Shown: one piece after another, positions 17,350-25,167 of the stretch | Layout: every line of letters begins with the position of its first letter | Position numbering within the stretch: position 1 is the stretch's first letter | Source of the DNA: Motiliproteus sp041586615 | GTDB taxonomy: Bacteria > Pseudomonadota > Gammaproteobacteria > Pseudomonadales > Balneatricaceae | Direction of reading: 5' to 3' | DNA length: 64,000 nt | Assembly (NCBI GenBank): GCA_041586615.1 | Contig: JBFGZS010000003.1 | Coordinates: 1-64,000 of the forward strand | Program-made: the position numbers and the translations under genes | Notes under the pieces: model-generated | Databases searched by the model: none | What the model was told of the DNA's origin: nothing | What the model saw: the letters and a program-made list of their open reading frames with translations, nothing else

Positions 17350-18487
17350 CCCCGGTGAAGGTCTGATTCAGGTGCATGCCGTTGAACTGCTCGCCGTAGG
17401 TGTTGAAACCGATCACCCGGTTGTGACTAAGCAGCTTGCAGATTTTCGCGTCAAGCGCACGCTGCTCGAACTCCAGGCGACGGAAGATACAGTCGTAACC
17501 GATTACCAGCTGCGGCGGGCCGATCTTGCGCTTGATCCCCTCAAACAGCGCTTCCAGCCCGTCGGCTAAGTCACCGCAGCGCGAACGGGTCAGTACAATG
17601 CCGGTCTCAACCGCGCAGTAAAAGGTCAGGCTCAGGTCGGCATTAACCTTCTGAATTGCGCGTGAATAATAGCGTTCACCAATCTTGACCGACAGCGGGT
17701 TCATCGCAAACACTCGCGAATCGAGCTGCGCCACCGACAGACCCAACCCCCGAGCATACTCCTCGGCAGCTGGCTCGGCATTGAGCTCAATAACGCGTCG
17801 CTGGTCGCTGTCAGCCTCGGTCACGACCAGCTTTTCATCGGTATCGATCAGGTGATCGATACTGAACACCTCAAAACGACAGCGGCTGTTAACCAGGATA
17901 AGAATTGCCGCATCAGAGTGGAACTGCCCCTGGTAATAGACCTGGGTATCACGAAAATGCAGGTCATCGCCGGCCGAGCCACCCAGTAGTGGAATACTCC
18001 CCAGATGCGCATTCAGCATATTCAGCAACTGTTCTTCGCGGACCGACAGGCCATCGAGCAGAGTCAACGCAAACGAATGCCCTATGATCGGTGCGACCTG
18101 CTTGCGACGGCAGCCTTCAAGCATGCCATGCACCAATGCCTGAGCACCGGAAAAACTAAACTCGGCCAGCTTATTAAACAGCGCAACCTCGATCGCAAAA
18201 TGCGCCAGACTAAAGCCGATGGCGGTGATACTGCCGTGCGTATAACCCTCGGAGCTGATCTCTCCGGCGGTGGTACAACCGACCAGCGGAATATCCCCAA
18301 AACGCTGTTTCAGAGCTTTCGACAACGCCTCCAGATCGTACTGACTCGAGCAGAAAAACAGCACCAGACTCAAGGGTTGCCGCGCCAGTTCTCGATAGAG
18401 CTGCGCGGCGGCCGCCACGACATCCCGGTCATGAGAGACGCTGGTGAGTACGGCTGACTGAGAAGCGATTGATCGGGGAGCTAACAC
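17318..18487 (-). CDS. nosP: FIST-domain sensor protein, NosP-like
   Basis: A 389-residue soluble protein with an N-terminal FIST domain (~20-220; VLFFCSSQYDLEALSKALKQ and PLVGCTTAGEISSEGY are typical) and a FIST_C domain (~225-385; VIGYDCIFRRLEFE, IGFNTYGEQFNGMHLNQTF). FIST proteins are ligand sensors; NosP members bind haem and nitric oxide and regulate a co-transcribed kinase. Here the downstream gene is exactly such a kinase, overlapping by 32 bases, which is the reason for the NosP call. Haem binding itself cannot be read from the sequence. Confidence 0.78.
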   Translation of the reverse strand: MLAPRSIASQSAVLTSVSHDRDVVAAAAQLYRELARQPLSLVLFFCSSQYDLEALSKALKQRFGDIPLVGCTTAGEISSEGYTHGSITAIGFSLAHFAIEVALFNKLAEFSFSGAQALVHGMLEGCRRKQVAPIIGHSFALTLLDGLSVREEQLLNMLNAHLGSIPLLGGSAGDDLHFRDTQVYYQGQFHSDAAILILVNSRCRFEVFSIDHLIDTDEKLVVTEADSDQRRVIELNAEPAAEEYARGLGLSVAQLDSRVFAMNPLSVKIGERYYSRAIQKVNADLSLTFYCAVETGIVLTRSRCGDLADGLEALFEGIKRKIGPPQLVIGYDCIFRRLEFEQRALDAKICKLLSHNRVIGFNTYGEQFNGMHLNQTFTGVAIGDPESAA

Positions 18488-18711
18488 CGCTGTACCTCAT
18501 TAAACCATTAGATATAAGCCATATTAGGCCTGTATCCACACCTAAAACATAGTACTTAGGACCTAATTACATGCTGATTTGGTCGCCGCCGACATTGAAA
18601 CCTTGCGCGCCTTGCAAGCGGGGTTTACATCACCGCTGCGGGATAAAAGCCCCGGCTCTTGTCGAGAACCAGGGTGTGGCAAAAACCCACTAACGGATAG
18701 GAGAACTTGTT

Positions 18712-18747
18712 ACCTGACACAGCACCCTTGAGGGGGCTGTGTCAGGT
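18712..18747 (-). terminator. Long hairpin after the aldehyde dehydrogenase gene
   Basis: CCTGACACAGC (18713-18723) pairs perfectly with 18736-18746, plus one more A-T pair outside, six bases after the stop codon of the aldehyde dehydrogenase. There is no T run, so it may act as an mRNA 3' stabiliser or a weak terminator. Confidence 0.55.
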
Positions 18748-18752
18748 TAGGC

Positions 18753-20273
18753 TTAGAAGAATCCGAGCGGGCTGGTGCTGTAGCTGACCAACAGATTCTT
18801 GGTCTGCTGGTAATGATCGAGCATCATCTTGTGCGTTTCACGACCGATACCTGATTTCTTGTAACCACCAAAGGCTGCGTGTGCAGGGTAGGCGTGGTAA
18901 CAGTTGGTCCATACCCGGCCTGCTTGGATCGCACGGCCCATGCGGTAGGCACGGTTCATATCACGCGTCCAGAGACCGGCACCCAGACCGAACTCGGTAT
19001 CGTTGGCGATCGCCAGCGCTTCGGCTTCATCTTTAAAGGTGGTGACGCTGATCACAGGACCAAAGATCTCTTCCTGGAATACCCGCATCGAGTTATCACC
19101 CTTGAAGATGGTCGGCTCTACATAATAGCCACCGCCAAACTCAGTACCGAGCTGTGCGGCCTTGCCGCCGACCAGCACCTCGGCGCCTTCATTCTTACCG
19201 ATCTCAAGATAGCTCATGATCCGGTCAAACTGCTCCTCGGAAGCCTGAGCACCCACCATGGTTTCGGTATCCAGCGGGTTGCCACGCTTGATCTTGGCAA
19301 TGCGCTCGATCACCAGGCCGATAAACTTCTCATAGATCGATTCCTGAACCAGCAGTCGTGACGGGCAGGTACAGACTTCACCCTGGTTAAAGAACGCCAG
19401 TACGGCGCCTTCGACACACTTACTGATATAATCCTCTTCCTGATCCAGCACATCTTCGAAGTAGATATTGGGGGACTTGCCACCCAGCTCGACGGTCGAG
19501 GGGATAATGTTCTCAGCAGCACATTTGAGGATATGGCTGCCGATCGGGGTCGAGCCGGTAAAGGCGATCTTGGCGATTCGGGGACTGGTCGCCAGCGCCT
19601 GGCCGGCCTCTTCACCGTAACCCTGAATAATGTTCAGCACACCGGGCGGCAGCAGGTCGCCAATCAGCTCCATCAACACCATGATCGACATCGGCGTCTG
19701 CTCGGCAGGCTTGAGAATCACGCAGTTGCCGGCGACCAGTGCGGGTGCCAGCTTCCAGGCGGCCATCAGCAGTGGAAAGTTCCAGGGAATGATCTGAGCC
19801 ACAACGCCGAGTGGCTCATGAAAGTGGTAGGCCGCGGTGTGCTCGTCAATCTCACCGACAGAGCCTTCCTGAGCGCGAATACAACCCGCGTAGTAACGGA
19901 AATGATCCGTCGCCAGAGGCACATCAGCCGCCAGCGTTTCGCGAATAGATTTACCGTTATCCCAGGATTCGGCCACCGCCAGCATCTCCAGGTTAGCTTC
20001 CATCCGGTCGGCGATCTTAAGCAGCACATTGGAGCGCTCGGTCACCGAGGTCTTGCCCCAGGCCTCTTTAGCGGCATGGGCCGCATCCAGCGCTTTTTCC
20101 ACATCGGCCGCGCTGGAGCGGGGAACCTCAGCGATCACCTCACCGGTAATCGGCGTGGTGTTGGTAAAATAACGGCCTTCGACAGGAGCCACAAACTCAC
20201 CGTCAATATAGTTGCCATAGCGCTTTTTAAAAGTGATGAGGGCTCCTTCTGAGCCTGGATTTGCGTAGATCAT
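18753..20273 (-). CDS. exaC: NAD-dependent aldehyde dehydrogenase, ExaC/AcoD type
   Basis: A 506-residue aldehyde dehydrogenase turning acetaldehyde and related aldehydes into acids. Seen: substrate/NAD segment PWNFPLLMAAWKLAPALVAGN, AFTGSTPIGSHI, catalytic Glu in VELGGKSPNIYF, catalytic Cys in FFNQGEVCTCPSRL, and the C-terminal LLVSYSTSPLGFF typical of the ExaC group. The ATG at 20273 is preceded by AAAGG; the open frame extends to 20360 but without a site. Together with the Fe-type alcohol dehydrogenase it would complete oxidation of ethanol to acetate. It lies upstream of nosP-nahK on the same strand, separated by a hairpin. Confidence 0.93.
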   Translation of the reverse strand: MIYANPGSEGALITFKKRYGNYIDGEFVAPVEGRYFTNTTPITGEVIAEVPRSSAADVEKALDAAHAAKEAWGKTSVTERSNVLLKIADRMEANLEMLAVAESWDNGKSIRETLAADVPLATDHFRYYAGCIRAQEGSVGEIDEHTAAYHFHEPLGVVAQIIPWNFPLLMAAWKLAPALVAGNCVILKPAEQTPMSIMVLMELIGDLLPPGVLNIIQGYGEEAGQALATSPRIAKIAFTGSTPIGSHILKCAAENIIPSTVELGGKSPNIYFEDVLDQEEDYISKCVEGAVLAFFNQGEVCTCPSRLLVQESIYEKFIGLVIERIAKIKRGNPLDTETMVGAQASEEQFDRIMSYLEIGKNEGAEVLVGGKAAQLGTEFGGGYYVEPTIFKGDNSMRVFQEEIFGPVISVTTFKDEAEALAIANDTEFGLGAGLWTRDMNRAYRMGRAIQAGRVWTNCYHAYPAHAAFGGYKKSGIGRETHKMMLDHYQQTKNLLVSYSTSPLGFF

Positions 20274-20433
20274 AGCGGTACCTTTTTTTTTGTAGTGGGT
20301 AGCGTTGCACGTCCTGAGACAGCACTCGAGGTTTAGAGGCGTACAGCAGAACCATTCCATGCGACCTTGCCGCTGCTGTGTATCAGCGCAACATAGATTT
20401 CAAACTCATAATACGAATCGCGATCCCTGCGCA

Positions 20434-20720
20434 AAATGGTACTTTGGCGCTCAAAGACCAGCACCTTAGGCGTAGATATTCAGCCTCGGGAGATAGCCTG
20501 AGGATGGTTTTTCCTGATTCTCGATAAGCGGCTTCTCGCCTCGGCTATTGTGCTGCTTGGGCGCAGGCACCAACGTGGCATCGATGATCTGCCCCCGCCT
20601 TGCTTGGCAGTTGATCCTGCGCGACGAGGACGTTGTGATCGAATACTGATTCGACGGTCTTCGCCCGCTGGCTTGCTGTATTGCGGGCGAAGTCTTTGCC
20701 GACAAAATCAATAAAGCTCA
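20434..20720 (-). mobile_element. IS5-type transposase relic (middle part)
   Basis: On the minus strand a frame contains RRGQIIDATLVPAPKQHNSR then EKPLIENQEK, the DDE-domain segment of IS5-family transposases, with frame breaks on both sides. The 13-mer TGGTACTTTGGCG at 20435-20447 is the same sequence as at 13619-13631, in the place expected for the element's other end. Nothing functional remains. No other gene is visible in 20274-20866. Confidence 0.6.
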
Positions 20721-20866
20721 CAAATTATTGTTACCTGTGCGACAACTGGTCACAGCCATGTTTTTTACAGTGCTGATATTAATAGATAATTTTGTTTGCA
20801 TTCTGACGGCATGGCTATTGCTATCTCTGCTGAACAACCTCGTTATTTGTATGGGGATAACAGGAT

Positions 20867-21265
20867 ATGGCAGTCATAGAATGGTCAAACACAGGTGCCA
20901 GTACTGGCATTCGTTCGATCAGTAGCCCGATCCAATCCAGCGATGCAGTACAACGTTCTGATTCCGTCTACTGGATCGGTGCCCTGGACCCGGCACTGCG
21001 CGTCTTTGACATCATTTTTGAAACAGCCAACGGCGCCAGCTACAACGCTTATTTGGTTCGTGGAAACGAAAGGGTGGCGGTGATCGATACCGTTAAAGCG
21101 GAGTTCTCGGATGATTTCTTTACCCGATTAGAGTCCGTCGCACGCTATGACGAGATCAAGTACATCATCCTTATTCCTACGCCTTTTATGCACTGGCCGG
21201 ATACCCCGTGCACTTACCTCGAAGAGGGAAAAACCCTCTTTTCTGGCGATATATTGGCCGCCTGA
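20867..21265 (+). pseudogene. Flavodiiron protein (A-type flavoprotein) remnant
   Basis: A 132-codon frame. YWIGALDPALRVFDIIFETA, then GASYNAYLVRG and VIDTVKAEF, is the start of the metallo-beta-lactamase-like domain of flavodiiron proteins (NO/O2 reductases). After KYIIL the frame jumps to PTPFMHWPDT, YLEEGKTLFSGDIL. The NHxExDHSG iron-ligand segment and ~60 residues that normally lie between are deleted in frame, and everything after the first domain, including the flavodoxin domain, is lost. It cannot bind a di-iron site. GGAT stands just before the ATG, but I take it as a decayed gene at the left border of the nif island. Confidence 0.75.
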
Positions 21266-21419
21266 TGGCTGCGGCATTGACCCAGGAGGCGGGCTGCGAA
21301 GCCTGAACGCGGGAGGTATTTGTAAACATCGAGGGTAAAAGACGGGGTTATTTCAAGCGAGAGATCTCATTTATACATTGAAATTCTAAGAACCGAACAG
21401 CTGATACCTGAGGTGATAC

Positions 21420-22304
21420 ATGACCGATTTTCAACAATTACGCACAGCTTTATCGGCGGGAACACTGGTGCCCATCTTGGGTCCGGGGGCATTAGAGGGC
21501 GCTGTTGATCCACAAACCCAGCAGCCTATTCCTGCCGACAATCGCAGCTTGATTCTGGCGATGAATAATGGCCGCGAGATGATGCCGCGACTGATGTATG
21601 AATTCTCTCGGGCTGCCCAGCATGTCGAGCAGCGGCGGGGTCAGGCGGCAGTCGCGCGTTTTCTGAACGGGGTCTACAGCCGGCCCTGGACGCGGGCACC
21701 TTTGCACGATGCACTGGCAGCCATAGCGCCGCATTGGGTGGTGGATCTGAATAGAGATCTTCAACTACTGGACAGCAATGCCGGTCGTCCGCATACGCTG
21801 ATCCTCGGGACGTCGAGGATCATGGAAAAAGCCAAGCGATTCCTGTTGTTTGAGTACGACGGCAGTGATTATCGCGCTATCTTGGAGGATCAGCTCGATA
21901 CCCGGCTGCCGATTCTGTTCAAGCCCTTGGGTGCACCGCTGCCCGAGCCGAGCTATATCGCTTCGGATGCTGATTTTGTCGATTATCTGACCGAGCTGAT
22001 GGGTGGCTTTGCGATCCCTGACTTTATTAAAACCTACCGAACGGGCAAGCAATACCTGCTGCTGGGCGTTTCGTTGAATCGTGATACCGAGCGGATGCTG
22101 GTGTCGGATATTAGCTATGGCGCAAGCGAGCCGCGGGGCTGGGTGTTTCTCAGCGATACGAGCGACAAAGAGCGGCGCTTTTGTAAGCGGATGCAGCTGG
22201 AGATTATCGATCAGCCACTTAACCGGTTCACCCAGTTCTTGACCCATCCTCTGGCAGACGCTGCGCCACTCATGCGGGTCACCGAGCCATCGATGACGCT
22301 GTAG
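21420..22304 (+). CDS. SIR2-like domain protein at the edge of the nif cluster
   Basis: A 294-residue protein of the SIR2_2-like type. GTLVPILGPGALEGAV (residues 14-29) is the glycine-rich NAD-binding-like loop, and YLLLGVSLNRDTERML near residue 215 the second conserved block. No membrane segment. The function in nitrogen fixation is unknown; relatives act as NAD hydrolases in phage defence or as uncharacterised proteins. GAGGTGATAC precedes the ATG. It is co-directional with iscA-nifUSVWZM but separated from iscA by a promoter region, so it is not in the same NifA-driven transcript. A hexamer tandem repeat begins at its stop codon. Confidence 0.65.
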   Translation: MTDFQQLRTALSAGTLVPILGPGALEGAVDPQTQQPIPADNRSLILAMNNGREMMPRLMYEFSRAAQHVEQRRGQAAVARFLNGVYSRPWTRAPLHDALAAIAPHWVVDLNRDLQLLDSNAGRPHTLILGTSRIMEKAKRFLLFEYDGSDYRAILEDQLDTRLPILFKPLGAPLPEPSYIASDADFVDYLTELMGGFAIPDFIKTYRTGKQYLLLGVSLNRDTERMLVSDISYGASEPRGWVFLSDTSDKERRFCKRMQLEIIDQPLNRFTQFLTHPLADAAPLMRVTEPSMTL

Positions 22305-22346
22305 TTCTAGTTCTAGTTCTAGTTCTAGTTTTAGGTGTAGGTGTAG
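22302..22346. repeat. Hexanucleotide tandem repeat at the SIR2-like stop codon
   Basis: TAGTTC is repeated four times plus a variant (22302-22331), then TAGGTG twice. The first unit is the stop codon of the SIR2-like gene, so unit number does not change the protein. Confidence 0.85.
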
Positions 22347-22357
22347 ATGCAGGTTTT

Positions 22358-22373
22358 TGTTCCTATCGCGACA
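22358..22373 (+). promoter_or_regulatory. NifA upstream activator site (distal) for iscA-nifUSVWZM
   Basis: TGT-TCCTATCGCG-ACA, an exact TGT-N10-ACA NifA site, 116 bases before the sigma-54 promoter. Confidence 0.75.
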
Positions 22374-22400
22374 AAGCAGTTTGCTGCGCCAATCTGTCTT

Positions 22401-22416
22401 TGTCGTAAAGCCCACA
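22401..22416 (+). promoter_or_regulatory. NifA upstream activator site (proximal) for iscA-nifUSVWZM
   Basis: TGT-CGTAAAGCCC-ACA, a second exact TGT-N10-ACA site, 43 bases after the first and about 73 bases before the promoter. Confidence 0.75.
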
Positions 22417-22488
22417 ATTTACTCCAGTTATTATCCTTTTTTAAAAACAAGCGACATAAAAACAATGTGTTAGAGAAATCTTTTGCTC

Positions 22489-22504
22489 TGGCATCGGCTT
22501 TGCA
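22489..22504 (+). promoter_or_regulatory. Sigma-54 promoter of the iscA-nifUSVWZM operon
   Basis: TGGCATCGGCTTTGCA: GG and GC are exactly 10 bases apart and both halves match the -24/-12 consensus. Two NifA sites lie upstream and iscA starts 44 bases downstream. Confidence 0.88.
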
Positions 22505-22547
22505 TTTGATCATCTGTGATTCATTTTTAACTCAAGGCGGGTGGTTT

Positions 22548-22868
22548 ATGCTGCATTTTAGCGTTCAAGCATTAAACACGATCCAGAACGCGATCCAGGC
22601 TCGGACTTCGCCCCCCGGCGGGCTGCGGGTGGGTGTTATGGGCAGTGCCTGTTCCGGTCTGCAATACGTCATTCGTTTGGAAGAGGCGCCTAGCAGTGAC
22701 GATCAGATCATCGAGTGTCAGGGACTGTCTGTGTTTGTTGATTTCGACAGTGTCAGCAGGCTGGAAGGGGTGCGGGTTGACTTCATCGAAGACGGTGATC
22801 GACGCGGATTTACCTTCGATAACCCTCATGTTGCTCAGGGATGCTCGGGTTGCGATAAATCCAAATAA
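22548..22868 (+). CDS. iscA: Nif-type IscA/HesB iron-sulfur carrier
   Basis: A 106-residue A-type carrier that takes or donates Fe-S clusters during nitrogenase maturation. The three conserved cysteines are present: one in GSACSGLQY (~residue 34) and the pair in GCSGC at the C terminus. It is the first gene after the sigma-54 promoter and sits directly ahead of nifU, as in Azotobacter-type clusters. The start at 22548 follows AAGGCGGGTGG; the frame stays open upstream across the promoter, which cannot be coding. Confidence 0.88.
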   Translation: MLHFSVQALNTIQNAIQARTSPPGGLRVGVMGSACSGLQYVIRLEEAPSSDDQIIECQGLSVFVDFDSVSRLEGVRVDFIEDGDRRGFTFDNPHVAQGCSGCDKSK

Positions 22869-22932
22869 TCGAATTCAACGAATTGTAAATGTGGTTGCGG
22901 CCGTTTAGCGGTCTGCATAGAGGGGGATGGAT

Positions 22933-23832
22933 ATGTGGGAATACTCCGATAAAGTGAAAGAGCTGTTCTTTGAGCCCAAAAACGCTAAGGCGGTTGCTGA
23001 TGCTAATGGGGTGGGGGATGTGGGCTCACTTAGCTGTGGTGATGCCCTGCGTTTGACCCTGAAAGTGAACGATGAGACCCAGGTGATCGAAGATGCTGGA
23101 TTCCAGACCTTTGGCTGTGGCTCGGCCATCGCCTCCTCTTCGGCACTGACCGAGATCATCAAAGGCATGACGGTCGATGAAGCACTAAAAGTGACAAATC
23201 AGGATATCGCCGATTACCTCGATGGCTTACCTCCGGAGAAGATGCATTGCTCGGTGATGGGTCAGGAAGCGCTCCAGGCCGCCGTTGCCAACTACCGGGG
23301 TGAGGTCTGGAAAGACGATCATGAAGAGGGGGCGCTGATCTGTAAATGCTTTGCCGTCGATGCGGTGCTGATCGAGAAAACCGTCCGCGCCAACAACCTG
23401 CATACGGTAGAGGAGGTGAGCCATTACACCAAGGCTGGGGGAAGTTGCGCCGCCTGTCATGAGGGAATCGAAGAGATCATCAATAACGTCATGGCTGAAG
23501 CCAGCCCAGTGACAGGCGGCGATGTCGCTGAGGGGTTCACTGCCGAGCCTATGCCGATGAGTCTGGTGCAACGGATTCAAACCATCCTGGCGGTATTTGA
23601 CGAGGTGCGGCCGCAGTTGAAAGCCGACGGTGGCGATATCAGTTTGATTGAAGTCCTGGACGAGAAGATCTTCGTCAAGCTCGACGGCGCCTGTGGCGAT
23701 TGCCAGATGGCCAGCGCAACCCTGGGTTGGATTCAACAGCGTTTGGTGGAAACACTGGGTGAGTTTGTGCGGTTGATACCGGTGAATAACGCGGTGAATA
23801 AGGCCACCCAAACCATCGGCCGGGGGCAGTGA
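22933..23832 (+). CDS. nifU: NifU scaffold for iron-sulfur cluster assembly
   Basis: A 299-residue three-domain scaffold. Residues 1-125 are the IscU-like domain (Cys in SLSCGDAL, GFQTFGCGSAIASSS, MHCSVMG). Residues ~135-190 are the [2Fe-2S] domain (LICKCF and CAACH). The last ~75 residues are the Nfu domain (ADGGDISLIEV, GACGDCQMAS). It assembles clusters from sulfur given by NifS for NifH and NifB. I chose 22933 (MWEYSDKVKE, the family's usual start) because GGGGG sits 6 bases before it; the ATG at 22927 has no room for a site. Its last bases are part of a 36-bp direct repeat shared with the nifS start. Confidence 0.95.
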   Translation: MWEYSDKVKELFFEPKNAKAVADANGVGDVGSLSCGDALRLTLKVNDETQVIEDAGFQTFGCGSAIASSSALTEIIKGMTVDEALKVTNQDIADYLDGLPPEKMHCSVMGQEALQAAVANYRGEVWKDDHEEGALICKCFAVDAVLIEKTVRANNLHTVEEVSHYTKAGGSCAACHEGIEEIINNVMAEASPVTGGDVAEGFTAEPMPMSLVQRIQTILAVFDEVRPQLKADGGDISLIEVLDEKIFVKLDGACGDCQMASATLGWIQQRLVETLGEFVRLIPVNNAVNKATQTIGRGQ

Positions 23833-23922
23833 TCATGAGTAACCAAGATGTGCTCGATACCGCTGTATTTCAAACGACAACGCCAACCAAACCATCGGCC
23901 GGGGGCTGTGATCATGAGTAAC
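23808..23922. repeat. 36-bp direct repeat spanning the nifU end and nifS start
   Basis: The 36 bases at 23808-23843 recur at 23887-23922 with one mismatch. Each copy contains the 3' tail of nifU, a G-rich Shine-Dalgarno-like stretch and an ATGAGTAAC start. The first copy keeps the nifU stop, the second supplies the true nifS start. Confidence 0.9.
23835..23921 (+). CDS. Possible 28-residue peptide created by the nifU/nifS junction duplication
   Basis: From the first ATGAGTAAC a frame runs 28 codons (MSNQDVLDTA ... KPSAGGCDHE) and stops inside the nifS start region, overlapping it by 8 bases. It has the same upstream signal as nifS. Its second half is the nifU tail read in another frame. It may be translated and couple into nifS, or be meaningless. 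No known family. Confidence 0.3.
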   Translation: MSNQDVLDTAVFQTTTPTKPSAGGCDHE

Positions 23923-25149
23923 AATGTTAGCCAAATTTATCCCGATAACATTTACCTCGACAACAATGCCACCACCCGGGTCGATCCTGAAGCGGTTGCG
24001 GCGATGTTGCCCTACTTCAGTGAACTCTTCGGTAATGCGTCATCGATGCACAGCTTTGCCAGTGGCGTCGGCAAGGCGATTCAGAAGGGGCGCGAGCAGG
24101 TCCGCGACCTGGTTGGCGCTGCTTACGAGACAGAGATTATTTTCACCTCCTGTGGTACCGAAGCTGACAGTACTGCTATCTATTCTGCGCTCAAAGCCAA
24201 TCCCGATCGTAATGAAATCATCACTACAGTGGTCGAGCATCCCGCGATTCTGGCGGTCTGCGATCAACTGGAAAAAGAGGGTTATACCATTCACCGCTTA
24301 CCGGTGGATCGCAAAGGGCGCCTGGATCTGGAGACCTACGCCGCGCTATTGAGTCATCGTGTGGCTTTGGTCACCGTGATGTGGGCCAACAATGAAACCG
24401 GCACTCTGTTTCCCGTGGAGCAGATGGCGAAGATGGCACGGGCTGCAGGGGTTATGTTCCATACCGATGCGGTACAGGCGGTCGGCAAGGTGAAGATCGA
24501 TATGAAGCACTCGGCCATCGATATGCTGTCGTTATCGGGGCACAAACTGCACGGTCCCAAAGGGATCGGCGTGCTCTACCTGCGTCGCGGCACCCGTTTC
24601 AGACCGCTGCTGCGCGGCGGACACCAGGAGCGGGGGCGTCGCTCCGGCACTGAAAACAGCGCGGCGATTGTGGGTCTAGGTAAAGCGGCCGAGCTTGCAA
24701 CCCAGTATCTGAGCTGCGAAGACACCCGGGTGCGCTCGTTACGCGATCGACTCGAGGCGGGGATTCTGGCCGCAGTACCCCATGCCTTCGTCACCGGTGA
24801 TCCTGATAACCGGCTACCCAATACCGCCAACATCGCTTTTGAATACGTCGAAGGCGAGGCGATTCTGATGCTGTTAAACCGTGCCGGTATCGCCGCATCC
24901 AGTGGTTCGGCCTGTACCTCGGGTTCGCTGGAACCCTCGCATGTCATGCGGGCGATGGATATTCCCTATACCGCTGCCCACGGCAGTATTCGCTTCTCTC
25001 TATCGCGCGAAAATACCAAGCAGGAGATCGATAAGGTGATTGAGGTGATGCCGGCAATCATTGCCAGGCTTCGCGAGATGTCGCCTTACTGGAGCGAGGG
25101 TGCACCCGTTGCCGACCCCGAGCAGGCGTTTGCGCCCGTTTATGCTTGA
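23914..25149 (+). CDS. nifS: NifS cysteine desulfurase
   Basis: A 411-residue PLP enzyme that takes sulfur from cysteine for NifU. Seen: IYLDNNATTRVDPEAV at the N terminus, the histidine of TTVVEHPAI, HTDAVQAVGK, the PLP lysine in LSLSGHKLHGPKG, and the catalytic cysteine loop ASSGSACTSGSLEPSHVM near 330. The start follows a G-rich stretch (GGGGG) and is the second copy of a duplicated start region. Between nifU and nifV in the operon. Confidence 0.95.
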   Translation: MSNNVSQIYPDNIYLDNNATTRVDPEAVAAMLPYFSELFGNASSMHSFASGVGKAIQKGREQVRDLVGAAYETEIIFTSCGTEADSTAIYSALKANPDRNEIITTVVEHPAILAVCDQLEKEGYTIHRLPVDRKGRLDLETYAALLSHRVALVTVMWANNETGTLFPVEQMAKMARAAGVMFHTDAVQAVGKVKIDMKHSAIDMLSLSGHKLHGPKGIGVLYLRRGTRFRPLLRGGHQERGRRSGTENSAAIVGLGKAAELATQYLSCEDTRVRSLRDRLEAGILAAVPHAFVTGDPDNRLPNTANIAFEYVEGEAILMLLNRAGIAASSGSACTSGSLEPSHVMRAMDIPYTAAHGSIRFSLSRENTKQEIDKVIEVMPAIIARLREMSPYWSEGAPVADPEQAFAPVYA

Positions 25150-25167
25150 TTGCAGGAGGACGTAGCG

